Of a DNA stretch of 64,000 bases, positions 1-9,048 are shown in pieces. Source of the stretch: Roseivirga sp. E12 (lineage in GTDB: Bacteria > Bacteroidota > Bacteroidia > Cytophagales > Cyclobacteriaceae); contig NZ_JAGFMD010000009.1 in the NCBI RefSeq assembly GCF_017592825.1, positions 62,001-126,000 of the forward strand. The letters run 5' to 3'. The translations under genes were made by a program, and so were the position numbers. The notes beneath the pieces were generated by a model. That model saw nothing but the letters and a program-made list of their open reading frames with translations, was not told where the DNA came from and ran no database searches. Numbering within the stretch: the stretch's first letter is position 1; the number at the start of each line of letters is the position of its first letter.

Positions 1-97
1 TTTCAACCAGAGCGGTCAAATCTTGTGAATCTTGTGGGTAGTCTTCTGCTTCTTGCCTTAATACGTTATCCCCGTAGGCAACAATTGGATAAATCAT
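1..97 (-). CDS. def: Peptide deformylase, N-terminal part only
   Basis: The first 32 codons of a minus-strand gene that runs off the left edge. The visible start reads MIYPIVAYGDNVLRQEAEDY, which matches the usual beginning of bacterial peptide deformylase (short strand, then a G-x-x-x-L-R turn). The enzyme removes the formyl group from the initiator methionine of new proteins in the cytoplasm. The catalytic motifs lie outside the window, so the call rests on the N-terminus and on the position directly downstream of ruvX (3-base gap), a common order in Bacteroidota. Confidence 0.8.
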   Translation of the reverse strand, partial: MIYPIVAYGDNVLRQEAEDYPQDSQDLTALVE

Positions 98-100
98 ATG

Positions 101-511
101 CTATTTGCTTTCCAGAAAAGATTGAAGAATAATGGTGGCACTCACCTTGTCAATATTACCCTTTTCTCTTCTGTCCTTCTTTTTTACACCGCCAGCGATC
201 ATAGCATCCAATGCCATTTTCGAAGTGTATCTTTCGTCATGCAAATAAACGGGTTTTTCAGGAAAATTCTTTTTTAATAGCCTGTGAAATTGTTTCACCA
301 GTGGTGTTGCATTAGTAGGAGTCCCGTCAAGTTTCTTCGGCATGCCCAGGACGAAAGATTCTATGCCTTCGCTAGTATCATAAGCCTTTAGATAGGCAAT
401 TACATCTTTGGAATGTATAGTATCCAAAGCTGAAGCAATAATTTGCAAAGGATCGGTAACCGCAAGACCTACTCTTTTAGTGCCATAGTCTATGGCAAGG
501 ATTCTACCCAT
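101..511 (-). CDS. ruvX: Holliday junction resolvase-like RuvX (YqgF)
   Basis: A 136-residue YqgF/RuvX protein with an RNase H fold, the usual length for the family. The N-terminal strand AIDYGTKRVGLAVTD carries the first catalytic Asp, HDERYTS near residue 91 the Glu, and DKVSATIIL near residue 121 the last Asp. The family is linked to pre-16S rRNA 5' end processing and was first described as a putative Holliday junction resolvase. The start codon shares one base with the stop of the upstream hemerythrin-like gene (TAATG), and def follows after 3 bases, so the three genes are probably cotranscribed and translationally coupled. Confidence 0.93.
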   Translation of the reverse strand: MGRILAIDYGTKRVGLAVTDPLQIIASALDTIHSKDVIAYLKAYDTSEGIESFVLGMPKKLDGTPTNATPLVKQFHRLLKKNFPEKPVYLHDERYTSKMALDAMIAGGVKKKDRREKGNIDKVSATIILQSFLESK

Positions 512-1263
512 TAATTCAATTTCGACAAATCGTAAAACTTAAGCTTAGCCAAACGTTCCAATTGCATGGCCTTGGGGAAGAGAATCTCGTTTTCAATTTT
601 CGCGTGAATTAACAAGTCTCTCTCAAAACGTTGTAGTTCTGTATAAAGTACCTTGATGTGGAGATCTGCTTCTTCGCAGTATTGATAATCATTTGTGAAC
701 TTTCTAAAACCGTCCATTTCATTTTCATGCACCTCATGTTCCATCGCAAATTCTTGAAGCGAAAATGATTCCATCATATAGTAAGTCTCGGAAGAAGGTT
801 TTTCATCATTCAGAAAACGATTTAGTCTTCCTACATAAGCAAACATGGTGTCTTCTTCTTCATGGATGTGATGAATGAAGTCTTCGACAAACATGGGAAA
901 GATAGACTTGAGGTCTGTAGACAGTGATTTATAGCGGAAATTAACCTCTTCGACACCGTCAATCAATTGACCTATATAAGGAAGTCTCTTCTTGATAAAG
1001 AGGTAATGCGCATGCTTTAAGTATTCGACTACAAGCTCTGCGGGATAAGCTTTTAGTTGCTTTTGAGTAGATTCTTTTTCATCGATCACTAGTTCAAGGC
1101 TGCTAATTAAGGAGTCTGGATTAATACCCAGTTTTGAACAAACCTCTTCTAGTGTCTCCAACTTGTAATCGTAGAATTTGACTCCGAAATAGTAAAGCAC
1201 AGACGCTCTAATATGATTTTCAGACACAAGGTCGGTGATGGTTCGCTTGAGTATTTTTTCCAT
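511..1263 (-). CDS. ScdA/Ric-like hemerythrin-domain protein lacking the N-terminal Cys pair
   Basis: 250 residues. The N-terminal 60 resemble the ScdA_N/DUF542 domain of iron-sulfur cluster repair proteins (Ric, YtfE, ScdA). The rest is an all-helical hemerythrin-like domain with candidate di-iron ligands at H84/H86, the HHIHEEE cluster at 131-137, EHEVHENE near 175-182, and HAKIENEILFP near the C-terminus. The family repairs Fe-S centres damaged by nitric oxide or oxidants. Unusually, where DUF542 normally has two adjacent cysteines this protein reads KFYDYK, so any chemistry depending on that pair must be lost or different. The first gene of a likely operon with ruvX and def; a stretch of about 165 bases without genes separates it from the divergent protease gene. 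Confidence 0.75.
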   Translation of the reverse strand: MEKILKRTITDLVSENHIRASVLYYFGVKFYDYKLETLEEVCSKLGINPDSLISSLELVIDEKESTQKQLKAYPAELVVEYLKHAHYLFIKKRLPYIGQLIDGVEEVNFRYKSLSTDLKSIFPMFVEDFIHHIHEEEDTMFAYVGRLNRFLNDEKPSSETYYMMESFSLQEFAMEHEVHENEMDGFRKFTNDYQYCEEADLHIKVLYTELQRFERDLLIHAKIENEILFPKAMQLERLAKLKFYDLSKLN

Positions 1264-1429
1264 TTTGTCTACGTGATTAACGAATCTAACGATTTTAGGT
1301 CATAGTTTTCTATGCCAAACGACTAAAAAACTGAACACAAATTAAGACGTTTCGTTACAATCATACTATGACATTTACCCATGTTTTAAGGTCAAATTCA
1401 TATTTTAGTGAATTAATAAAAGGTCAAAA

Positions 1430-3076
1430 GTGAGCGATTACAAAAATTCATCCTACCACATCAAGCTACCTATACTTCTAACCATCGCGGTCATCGTTGG
1501 TATAGTCATAGGTTCTGAATATGCTGAACCCAAAACGGACAGAAAGTATCTGGCTTCGATTCAGAAGTTTAGAGAGCTTCTCGAATATATTGAAAACGAT
1601 TATGTCGACTCGGTAGATACTGAATCTCTTATCGAGGAGTCGATCGAAAACATGCTGGACAAGCTCGATCCGCATACCATCTATATTCCCCCTAAGGAAA
1701 GAGAGTTAGCTGCATCGCAATTAAGAGCTACTTATGACGGCATAGGTGTAGAATTCAATTTACTGAGAGATACACTTTACGTTGTCTCTCCTCTACCAGG
1801 CGGACCTTCTGAGGAAGCTGGTATCATTGCGGGTGACAAAATTGTCTCTGTAGACGGTGAAAATATCGCTGGTATAGGAATGAATAATCGAAGGGTATTC
1901 GATATGCTTCGAGGACCTAGAGGCTCTAAGGTAGAGGTTGGCGTGGTAAGAAAGAACGAATCTGAATTGTTAGCCTTTGAACTGAAACGAGGTGCCATCC
2001 CACAATACTCTTTGGATGCCAGCTATATGATTGACGAAGAAATGGGCTATATCAAAGTCAATCGATTTGCCGAAACTACTTATGATGAATTCAAGAAAGC
2101 CCTGGCAGAACTAAAATCTCAGGGCATGACCAAGCTTATTCTTGACTTACAGAATAATACTGGAGGTTATATGAGTGCTGCTATTGGCATGAGCAATGAG
2201 TTTTTGAGTGGTGGTGAGGTCATTGTAAGTCAGAAAGGGCAAAGCACTAAGTATGACAGTAAAGCCAGAGCCACCAATGATGGTATCTTCAAAGATGGAG
2301 CTCTAGTAGTGCTAGTAAATGAAGGCAGTGCTTCGGCTTCCGAAATTGTAGCTGGAGCTTTACAAGACAATGACAGGGCCTTAGTAGTGGGTAGAAGATC
2401 TTTTGGGAAAGGACTTGTTCAATTACCTTTTGATTTACAGGACGGTTCTGAGCTTCGTATGACCATCGCCAGATATTACACACCTAGCGGTCGTTCTATT
2501 CAGAAACCTTATGACGATGGAGAAAAGGACTATAACTCAGATTATTATAACCGCTACATGTCTGGCGAGTTATTTGTAAAAGACAGTGTTCAATTTGATG
2601 AGAGCCTAGCTTACAAGACTTCGAATGGTCGCACAGTCTATGGTGGTGGTGGTATTATGCCTGACTATTTTGTAGCACTAGACACAACGGATAACAGCTC
2701 TTACATCAATAGGCTTTCGGCCAGTAACACCATTCGAGAGTATACACTAGATTATAGAGATAATCACCCTGAACTTAAGGAGATGAGTTTTGAGGACTAT
2801 CATGCTAACTTTAAGGTCACTTCTGATATGTTAAAGAACCTTGTGCTTCTGGGCAATAAGAATGGCGTTCGATATAGCAAAAGGCAGTTTGATAAATCTC
2901 GAAATCTCTTGAGTTACTTAGTTAAGGCCAGGATTGCACGTGATATTTATGACGATGATGCCTTCTACAAAATTTATAATGAAACCAATGAAGTCTATCG
3001 TCAGGCCATAGAACTCTTCAGAAATCCTGAATTACTACAAAATCAATCAAACGGAGTATTGTTACAAACCCGCTAG
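1430..3076 (+). CDS. S41 family C-terminal processing protease
   Basis: 548 residues starting at GTG. A single membrane segment (about 12-29) anchors it, a PDZ domain spans about 95-180, and the S41 protease core about 200-370. The motif GSASASEIVAGAL gives the probable nucleophile Ser302, and SFGKG gives Lys327, the 25-residue spacing seen in Prc-type enzymes. Such proteases trim or degrade periplasmic and envelope proteins from their C-terminus. A tail of about 150 residues after the protease core is longer than in the smallest CtpA enzymes and typical of Bacteroidota homologues. I see no better ATG start: the membrane segment lies close to the GTG. Monocistronic or followed by the NTF2-like gene 62 bases on. 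Confidence 0.92.
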   Translation: MSDYKNSSYHIKLPILLTIAVIVGIVIGSEYAEPKTDRKYLASIQKFRELLEYIENDYVDSVDTESLIEESIENMLDKLDPHTIYIPPKERELAASQLRATYDGIGVEFNLLRDTLYVVSPLPGGPSEEAGIIAGDKIVSVDGENIAGIGMNNRRVFDMLRGPRGSKVEVGVVRKNESELLAFELKRGAIPQYSLDASYMIDEEMGYIKVNRFAETTYDEFKKALAELKSQGMTKLILDLQNNTGGYMSAAIGMSNEFLSGGEVIVSQKGQSTKYDSKARATNDGIFKDGALVVLVNEGSASASEIVAGALQDNDRALVVGRRSFGKGLVQLPFDLQDGSELRMTIARYYTPSGRSIQKPYDDGEKDYNSDYYNRYMSGELFVKDSVQFDESLAYKTSNGRTVYGGGGIMPDYFVALDTTDNSSYINRLSASNTIREYTLDYRDNHPELKEMSFEDYHANFKVTSDMLKNLVLLGNKNGVRYSKRQFDKSRNLLSYLVKARIARDIYDDDAFYKIYNETNEVYRQAIELFRNPELLQNQSNGVLLQTR

Positions 3077-3138
3077 GTTCACAGAAAGTATTAATACCAA
3101 AACTCTTCGCTTTCCGTTTTGGTCAAAAGGTCATTAGA

Positions 3139-3639
3139 ATGAAGTACTTATTTTTTGCAGCAGCATTGCTCTTATGCACGCCTGTCTTTTCGCAGGACGA
3201 TTCCATTCAAGAATCTATCGACAAAGACGTTTGGCTCAATTTTATGCAGGCGTATCAAGATTTAGATGCTACTCTTTTCAATCAGATACATACAAATGAT
3301 GTCATCAGAGTTTCCTCTAATAATGGTCTTATGTTTATTGGTCAGGAGTATAAGGACAGAAACCTTGAGAATTTCAATCGGTGGAACTCACAAAAAGTAA
3401 AGCAAAGGATTGAATTCAGCTTCCTGAATCGAGCTGCCAAAGGTAATTGGGCATATGAAATAGGAATCTATAAACTCACCCGATATAATGCTGGTAACTC
3501 CCAATCTTACTATGGCAAGTTCAATGTCACACTCAAAAAAGAGGGCAGCACTTGGAAGATTTTCATAGATTCAGACACTGACGAAAATGGCACTATTGGA
3601 GAGGCTGACTTCCAAAAAGGCAAGATTTTAAACCACTAA
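3139..3639 (+). CDS. Secreted NTF2-like (SnoaL/DUF4440-type) protein
   Basis: 166 residues with a signal peptide (cleavage after about residue 18, FSQ) followed by a single alpha+beta domain whose order (helix VWLNFMQAYQDLDATLFNQI, then strands ending GKFNVTLKKEGSTWKIFID) matches the NTF2-like cone fold. The terminal strand with W-K-I-F is typical. The substrate is unknown; many such exported proteins have no known enzymatic role. It sits between the S41 protease and another NTF2-like lipoprotein, and may have arisen with it by duplication, although the two sequences are very different. Confidence 0.65.
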   Translation: MKYLFFAAALLLCTPVFSQDDSIQESIDKDVWLNFMQAYQDLDATLFNQIHTNDVIRVSSNNGLMFIGQEYKDRNLENFNRWNSQKVKQRIEFSFLNRAAKGNWAYEIGIYKLTRYNAGNSQSYYGKFNVTLKKEGSTWKIFIDSDTDENGTIGEADFQKGKILNH

Positions 3640-3719
3640 TCGCCTAACCATTAAGCTTATAAAAATCCATTTCGAGTTCTGACCTCATAACTTTATCTTA
3701 TTCGATAAACATTGGAGTC

Positions 3720-4163
3720 ATGAAGAGTTTTTTAGCCTTACTATGCATTTTTGTTATTGTCGGCTGTTCACCTAAAAAAGCCGATGACCTTACTCGAGAG
3801 GAGGTCATTGAAGAGATCTACGCCATGGAACAGGCCTTTAATGATCTGTTAGCCAAAGAAGGTCGTGCAGTAGCTTTTGCTCATTTTGCTGCTGAAGATG
3901 GAAGTATCAGTCGTGGTGGCCGACTGATTACAGGTAAAGACTCAATCCATGCTTATTATGCGCGTTCCACAACACAAATTCTAACCCTTACCTGGAAACC
4001 TACCTTCGTTGACGTTTCTGATGACCTATCCATGGCCTATACCTGGGGGCCTACCTTTTTCAAGGGCATCAGAGAGAATGGGGAGCAGTTCGAAAACACC
4101 GGAACGTTCCACTCCATTTGGAAGCGCCAAGCGGATGGCTCCTGGCGTTATGTGTATGATTGA
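3720..4163 (+). CDS. DUF4440/SnoaL-like lipoprotein
   Basis: 147 residues. A lipoprotein signal with lipobox IVGC (Cys16) precedes an NTF2-like domain: helix VIEEIYAMEQAFNDLLAKEG, a strand-rich middle (SRGGRLITGKDSIHAYY) and the closing strand HSIWKRQADGSWRYVYD, which is the signature end of DUF4440 proteins. Likely anchored to the outer membrane facing the periplasm. The function is unknown. It ends 4 bases before the stop codon of the convergent VPS10-like gene, with no room for a separate terminator. Confidence 0.75.
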   Translation: MKSFLALLCIFVIVGCSPKKADDLTREEVIEEIYAMEQAFNDLLAKEGRAVAFAHFAAEDGSISRGGRLITGKDSIHAYYARSTTQILTLTWKPTFVDVSDDLSMAYTWGPTFFKGIRENGEQFENTGTFHSIWKRQADGSWRYVYD

Positions 4164-4167
4164 TGAT

Positions 4168-7100
4168 CTACTTCTCAGGAATCAAACTGAGCCCAGTTGC
4201 TTTAATGTGGGCTTTATACTTACCGAATTCCGTGAGTAAAACTGATTTTACTTTCTCCTCCATGGTAGCTACTGCTGGTTCGAGAAGGAACATAGCAACC
4301 TCTTGATTTTTGGTTAGTGGTAATTGAACCGATTGCATTGCTCCCGACAGCCCTCTCACTTGAGCCGACAAGACGGTCCCATCGCGATAAATACCTTGCT
4401 TTACGGGCTTACTGTTGATTTGATAGTAGACTTTATCAATAGCCTCAACTAAAGCCTTACCTTCCTTCTCTACCACGGACTTAGTCTCCTTATCCTCATC
4501 TTTCACCCTTTCGTTAACAAAGTCAACCAGCTCTTTGGCTTTACGCAAGTCGTTGCTCATTTTATCAACCTTAGCTTGTAGCTGCCCATGCTTTTCCATG
4601 AAAGCTTTTTTGGTTTGCATGGCCTGCTCGTCCACTTCGATTCTTGGATCGGCATGAACGACAACTGTATTTTCGGACTGTACCCCGTTGTAGGTCATCC
4701 GAACGGTATAGGTTCCAGGAATCACATCAGGACCTCGAGCGAATTTCCGGTTACCAACAGGCCGGGCAAGCTTCTCTCCATCGGTATCCATCCTCCAATA
4801 AAAGCGATTCACCCCTTTAGAAGCTCTTTGGTTTTGCGTTTTTACGACCTTTCCTGACTGATCTAGTATTTCTACTTTCACATTGTTTGTCTTCTTATCA
4901 GTCCCTTTAAAATAGTAGCTAACCATAGCTCCTAAAGGTCTGTTCTGACCCTCAAAAATTGCCTCTCCTACTAAATTAGCACGGTAGCCGAACGATTCTC
5001 CTTGGAAAACCCGATAGGCATCTGGAGTATCGAATACATGAAGTTGCTTGTCCATCACTTGTCCTAAGCTGAGAGAGGCCATAGTTCTCAATGGCCTGAT
5101 ATCATCCAGTACCCAAAAAGACCTACCAAAAGTACCGATGACAAGATCATGCTCTCTTGGATGGATCACCATGTCTTGCGTAGGAATAGTACCGTAGCCA
5201 TTTGTCCATTGGGTCCAATTATCTCCACCATCAATGCTCACCCAAAGGCCAAACTCTGTTCCTGTAAACATAAGCTTAGGCTCTATTGGATCTTGAACGA
5301 AGCTTAGCGTTGCACCTCTCATCTCTGAATCGTCAACTAACCTAGACCAGGTACGACCAAAGTTCTTTGTATGGTATACATAGGGTGTCCAGTCATTCAT
5401 TCGGTGGTTGTCAATTACCACAAAGGCTTCTGCCGCATTATATTCAGATGGCTGGATTTGACCAATCCAGCTATTCTCGGGCAGCCCCTTCATGTTTTTG
5501 ACAACATTATTCCATGTTTTGCCACCATCTCTCGTTAGTTGAACATTTCCATCATCCGTTCCCACCCAGATTACTCCAGCTTGTTTAGGACTTGGACTGA
5601 TGGCCAATATAGTGGTGTGGTTTTCAGCAGCCGTATTATCGTAAGTAAGTCCACCCGTTTTATAATCTTGTTTGGCTGGATCATTAGTGGTCAAATCAGG
5701 AGAAATGATTTCCCATGACTTACCACCATCATTGGTTTTATGGACAAACTGACTTCCATAATAGGCAACGCTCTTATCAATGGGGTCAATAGCAAGGGCA
5801 GCATTCCAATTGAACCTAAGAGCAACACCTTCGGGGTGAATAGGTCTTACTTTATGAAGAATACCAGATACACGATCGTAATAGTTCAGGTTACCGCCCT
5901 GCCCCATAGACCAACCGTAACGATTATCATTAGGGTTTGGTGCCATATCAAATCCATCGCCAACACTCAATCGCTGCCAATAGAAATTTCTAATGCCTCC
6001 CTTGAACCAAGACTGACTAGGCCCTCTCCATGAGCCGTTGTCCTGCGCTCCACCATAAATATTATAGGGAATGTCATTATCCACACGCACATGGTAGAAC
6101 TGTGTCAGTGGTAGGCTTTCTACGAAATGCCAATTCTTTCCTCGATCTCGCGTATAAGTCAAACCTCCATCATGTCCATTGAGTATGAAGGTGGGGTCTT
6201 CAGGGTGAATCCACCAGGCGTGATGATCGGTATGTACCCTACTGCTAGGAACGAAACTCGACCAAGTCTTGCCTCCATCCTCTGATACCGTCACCGTAGA
6301 GTGAATGCTATACACTCTATTTTCATTTTTCGGATCGACATATACATCCGCATAATAAAAAGGTCTTCCACCAATGTTACGATCTCCTGTTTTAGAAATT
6401 TTGGCCCACTTGAAACCACCATCATCGGATCGATAAATTGCATTCGACTCAGACTCTACATAGGCGTAGACACGATTGGGATTTGAAGGAGCGAAAGCGA
6501 TACCAATTCTCCCCAACTCACCTTTAGGTAGACCATCTTCTGATGTTCTTTTGGTCCATGTATCGCCACCATCAAGACTTACATAAATACCCGAGCCTGG
6601 TCCTCCCGAATTAAAAAACCATGGCCACCTGCGGTGTTCCCACATGGCAGCGATCATTTTATTTGGATTAGCTGGGTCTACCACCAAATCAGCAGCACCT
6701 GTTTTCACGTCCACATATAGGGTTTGCGTCCATGTTTGACCTCCGTCAATGGTTTTATAGATACCACGTTCTGGGTTTTCTCCCCAAGGCGTTCCGGTAG
6801 CGGCAACAACTGCAACCTTCGGATTACTAGGGTCTAAAATAATGCGATGAATACCATTGGTTTTTTCAAGGCCTAAGAAGGTCCAGGTCCTCCCCCTATC
6901 AATGGTTTTATAAAGGCCTGCACCATTATTCATACTGTTTCTTGGATTACCCTCGCCAGTACCCACCCAAACTTCATTAGGGTTGTTCTGATTGATAGCT
7001 ATAGACCCTATAGAAGCTGATTTACCATCATCGAAAATGACGTCCCATGTTGACCCTCCGTTTTCAGATTTCCAAAGTCCTCCGGCAGCCGTCCCTGCAT

Positions 7101-7278
7101 ATATGACATCTGAGTTGCTCAGTTCAACATCGAAAGAAGTGATTCTACCACTAGCACCTGCCGGGCCTATACTCCGAGGTTTCATGCCTTTCAACATGGA
7201 CATATCCATTTTTTGGGCTGGAAGGCTTGTGACTAAGCAAAGAGCTGTTAAGAATAAGAGTGCGGTCTTGATGCGCAT
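4168..7278 (-). CDS. Large secreted VPS10/sortilin-like beta-propeller protein
   Basis: 1036 residues from the start MRIKTALLFLTALCLVTSLP, chosen because it begins a clean signal peptide; an upstream in-frame ATG at 7362 would add 28 residues before the signal. The mature part holds about eleven Asp-box-like turns (for example GGSTWD, RGRTWTF, GGQTWTQ, GGDTWTK, GGKTWSS, GGKSWEI, GGKTWNN, GGDNWTQ), the hallmark of sialidase/VPS10 propellers, across about residues 20-720. The last 300 residues form a separate region with a predicted Ig-like segment and a helical stretch (about 880-960). Homologues in Bacteroidota are usually annotated as sortilin-like or glycosyl hydrolase, but catalytic residues of a glycosidase cannot be identified here. 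It may bind or process extracellular peptides or glycans. Confidence 0.85.
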   Translation of the reverse strand: MRIKTALLFLTALCLVTSLPAQKMDMSMLKGMKPRSIGPAGASGRITSFDVELSNSDVIYAGTAAGGLWKSENGGSTWDVIFDDGKSASIGSIAINQNNPNEVWVGTGEGNPRNSMNNGAGLYKTIDRGRTWTFLGLEKTNGIHRIILDPSNPKVAVVAATGTPWGENPERGIYKTIDGGQTWTQTLYVDVKTGAADLVVDPANPNKMIAAMWEHRRWPWFFNSGGPGSGIYVSLDGGDTWTKRTSEDGLPKGELGRIGIAFAPSNPNRVYAYVESESNAIYRSDDGGFKWAKISKTGDRNIGGRPFYYADVYVDPKNENRVYSIHSTVTVSEDGGKTWSSFVPSSRVHTDHHAWWIHPEDPTFILNGHDGGLTYTRDRGKNWHFVESLPLTQFYHVRVDNDIPYNIYGGAQDNGSWRGPSQSWFKGGIRNFYWQRLSVGDGFDMAPNPNDNRYGWSMGQGGNLNYYDRVSGILHKVRPIHPEGVALRFNWNAALAIDPIDKSVAYYGSQFVHKTNDGGKSWEIISPDLTTNDPAKQDYKTGGLTYDNTAAENHTTILAISPSPKQAGVIWVGTDDGNVQLTRDGGKTWNNVVKNMKGLPENSWIGQIQPSEYNAAEAFVVIDNHRMNDWTPYVYHTKNFGRTWSRLVDDSEMRGATLSFVQDPIEPKLMFTGTEFGLWVSIDGGDNWTQWTNGYGTIPTQDMVIHPREHDLVIGTFGRSFWVLDDIRPLRTMASLSLGQVMDKQLHVFDTPDAYRVFQGESFGYRANLVGEAIFEGQNRPLGAMVSYYFKGTDKKTNNVKVEILDQSGKVVKTQNQRASKGVNRFYWRMDTDGEKLARPVGNRKFARGPDVIPGTYTVRMTYNGVQSENTVVVHADPRIEVDEQAMQTKKAFMEKHGQLQAKVDKMSNDLRKAKELVDFVNERVKDEDKETKSVVEKEGKALVEAIDKVYYQINSKPVKQGIYRDGTVLSAQVRGLSGAMQSVQLPLTKNQEVAMFLLEPAVATMEEKVKSVLLTEFGKYKAHIKATGLSLIPEK

Positions 7279-7422
7279 GGGTATAATGGTTTCGGTTAAC
7301 ATCTGAAAAATAAGAATACATCGGATAGAATGGAACTGGTATTGGATAGATGGGATCATCAAAAAATCTAGAAGTAAGAAAGATGCTCAATTCGTTCTTA
7401 CTATCTTAGTTGTCACTCGTCT

Positions 7423-8631
7423 ATGAAAAAGTTCAGCATATTAGTCCTTGTTCTATTATTCTCTTGTAGTGAAAAGAGCAATCCCTCCTTAGAAATCAAC
7501 CTATTTGATTTGCCTGTATCTGATCAAAGCCTCACTCCCAACCTCTATACATCAGAAAATGGAGATGTCTACTTGTCATGGCTAGAAAGGACTGATGAAG
7601 GTGTAGCATTTAAGTTTTCAATGTTAGAGGAAAGTGAATGGACCCAGCCAAAACTTATTAGTTCGGGAAATAACTGGTTTGTCAACTGGGCAGATTTCCC
7701 TTCCTTCATTGCGAATGAAAACACGCTATCCGCCCACTGGCTACAAAAGAGATCTGAGGGTACTTATGACTATGACATCCGTATTAGTCAATCGCAGGAC
7801 AATGGGATTACATGGTCAGAATCATTCATTCCCCATAATGACGGTATCTCAGCAGAACATGGCTTTGTAAGCATGAGAGCCTTACCCAACAATCAGAATT
7901 TTGCCACTTGGCTAGACGGTAGAAATACAAAGGTTAGCCATGATCACGAGCATGGCGGTTCAGGTGCCATGACACTCCGTGCTGGCATTTTCGACTCCCA
8001 AGGAAAGATGTTATCAGATTGGGAGCTTGACGATCGTACCTGTGACTGTTGTCAGACGAGTGCCGCCATGACAAGTAAGGGAATGATTGTCGCCTATCGC
8101 GATCGATCGGAAAACGAAATTCGTGATATATATGTGACCCGGAACCTAAGCGGAGAATGGACTGAGCCGAAGCCAGTATTTAATGACAATTGGGAAATCA
8201 GTGGCTGTCCAGTTAATGGCCCTTCAATCACAGCGAGTGAAGACCGGGTTGCTTTAGCCTGGTTTACTGCGGCAAAAGGGTATGCGGAAGTTAAAATGGC
8301 GATATCCTCTGACGCTGGAGATAGTTTCAATGCTCCTAAGGTAATTAGCCAAGGCAATACCCTCGGTAGAGTAGGCATCTCATTTCTCTCCAACGATACT
8401 TTAGCGATGAGTTGGCTGGAGACTAATGACGACATTGCTAATGTTATGCTTGCGCTATTCGATAAGAATGGAAATGAAATCATCAGGCAATCAATTGCCC
8501 AAACTTCGGTGGCCAGAGCAAGTGGATTTCCCGTCATTAGTCATAAAGGCGGGAACGTAGTGCTGGCGTGGACAGAATCTCAAGATGGTCAGTCGGTGGT
8601 CAAAAGTGCTGAAATCAAGTTATTATTATAA
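7423..8631 (+). CDS. Sialidase-like (BNR repeat) lipoprotein with Cys motif
   Basis: 402 residues. A lipobox (LFSC, Cys15) anchors it in a membrane. The body is a six-bladed-propeller-like repeat protein with Asp-box turns (SQDNGITWSESF, SSDAGDSFNAPK). Three blocks look conserved and functional rather than structural: HDHEHGGSGAMTLRAG near residue 167, DRTCDCCQTSAAM near 204 and ISGCPVNGPSI near 265. The His/Cys content suggests metal binding, but that is inference. It is divergent from the VPS10-like gene and has a 60-base intergenic region. Exo-alpha-sialidase is the usual automatic label; I do not see the Arg triad clearly, so enzyme activity is doubtful. Confidence 0.75.
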   Translation: MKKFSILVLVLLFSCSEKSNPSLEINLFDLPVSDQSLTPNLYTSENGDVYLSWLERTDEGVAFKFSMLEESEWTQPKLISSGNNWFVNWADFPSFIANENTLSAHWLQKRSEGTYDYDIRISQSQDNGITWSESFIPHNDGISAEHGFVSMRALPNNQNFATWLDGRNTKVSHDHEHGGSGAMTLRAGIFDSQGKMLSDWELDDRTCDCCQTSAAMTSKGMIVAYRDRSENEIRDIYVTRNLSGEWTEPKPVFNDNWEISGCPVNGPSITASEDRVALAWFTAAKGYAEVKMAISSDAGDSFNAPKVISQGNTLGRVGISFLSNDTLAMSWLETNDDIANVMLALFDKNGNEIIRQSIAQTSVARASGFPVISHKGGNVVLAWTESQDGQSVVKSAEIKLLL

Positions 8632-8865
8632 TTGGACCTCCTTAAACTGAGCTGGTTTAGAGTGTGTACCAACCCACAATATTCACGTAACATGCCTGTA
8701 TTCAAAATTATGCGATTCCGCCTCTAGGAGTTGAACTATTCAAAGACCTTTTACTAATAAATTTCCTATTTGCTTGAATTGATCTTAAAAACTTGTTGGA
8801 ATGATTTTTTTGCTATTTCTTCGCTTAAGTATTGAACTAAAAGACTTGTTTTCAAGTTTATAAAG

Positions 8866-8941
8866 ATAATCTAGAGGTTCCATAGCCTCTGGTATTGTGT
8901 GTGTTTATTGGCCACCCCGATGATGTTGGGGTGGTTTTTTT
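8866..8941 (+). ncRNA. Candidate small RNA or orphan terminator module
   Basis: In the 417-base gap between two lipoprotein genes there is a small hairpin (AGAGG at 8873-8877 with CCTCT at 8886-8890) followed about 20 bases later by a strong intrinsic terminator (8912-8941). The terminator lies about 280 bases beyond the stop codon of the sialidase-like gene. The layout fits a short independent transcript but could equally be the distant 3' end of that gene's message. No known RNA family is recognised, and no convincing -7 promoter element was found. The rest of the gap (8632-8865) is AT-rich with no ORF of note. Confidence 0.3.
8912..8941 (+). terminator. Rho-independent terminator
   Basis: Stem CCACCCC (8912-8918) with GGGGTGG (8928-8934), loop of 9 bases, followed by seven Ts. 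It ends a plus-strand transcript from the sialidase-like gene or from the candidate small RNA. Confidence 0.85.
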
Positions 8942-9048
8942 ATTCTTAGATTTGTACAAATGTCGTGTACATGTCAGCTTGATTGTCAAGAAATCAAAAC
9001 ACTCAACCATTTGTTAGTCTACTCGTACACCCAGAAAACTTGCCAAAA

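Noticed and set aside
3097-3122. Inverted repeat CCAAAAC/GTTTTGG after the S41 protease
   Set aside because: Low GC stem with a 12-base loop and no T-run; it may be a weak structure but is not convincing as a terminator.
8094-8537. Long open frame on the minus strand inside the sialidase-like gene
   Set aside because: It is wholly antisense to a convincing lipoprotein gene and has no domain of its own.
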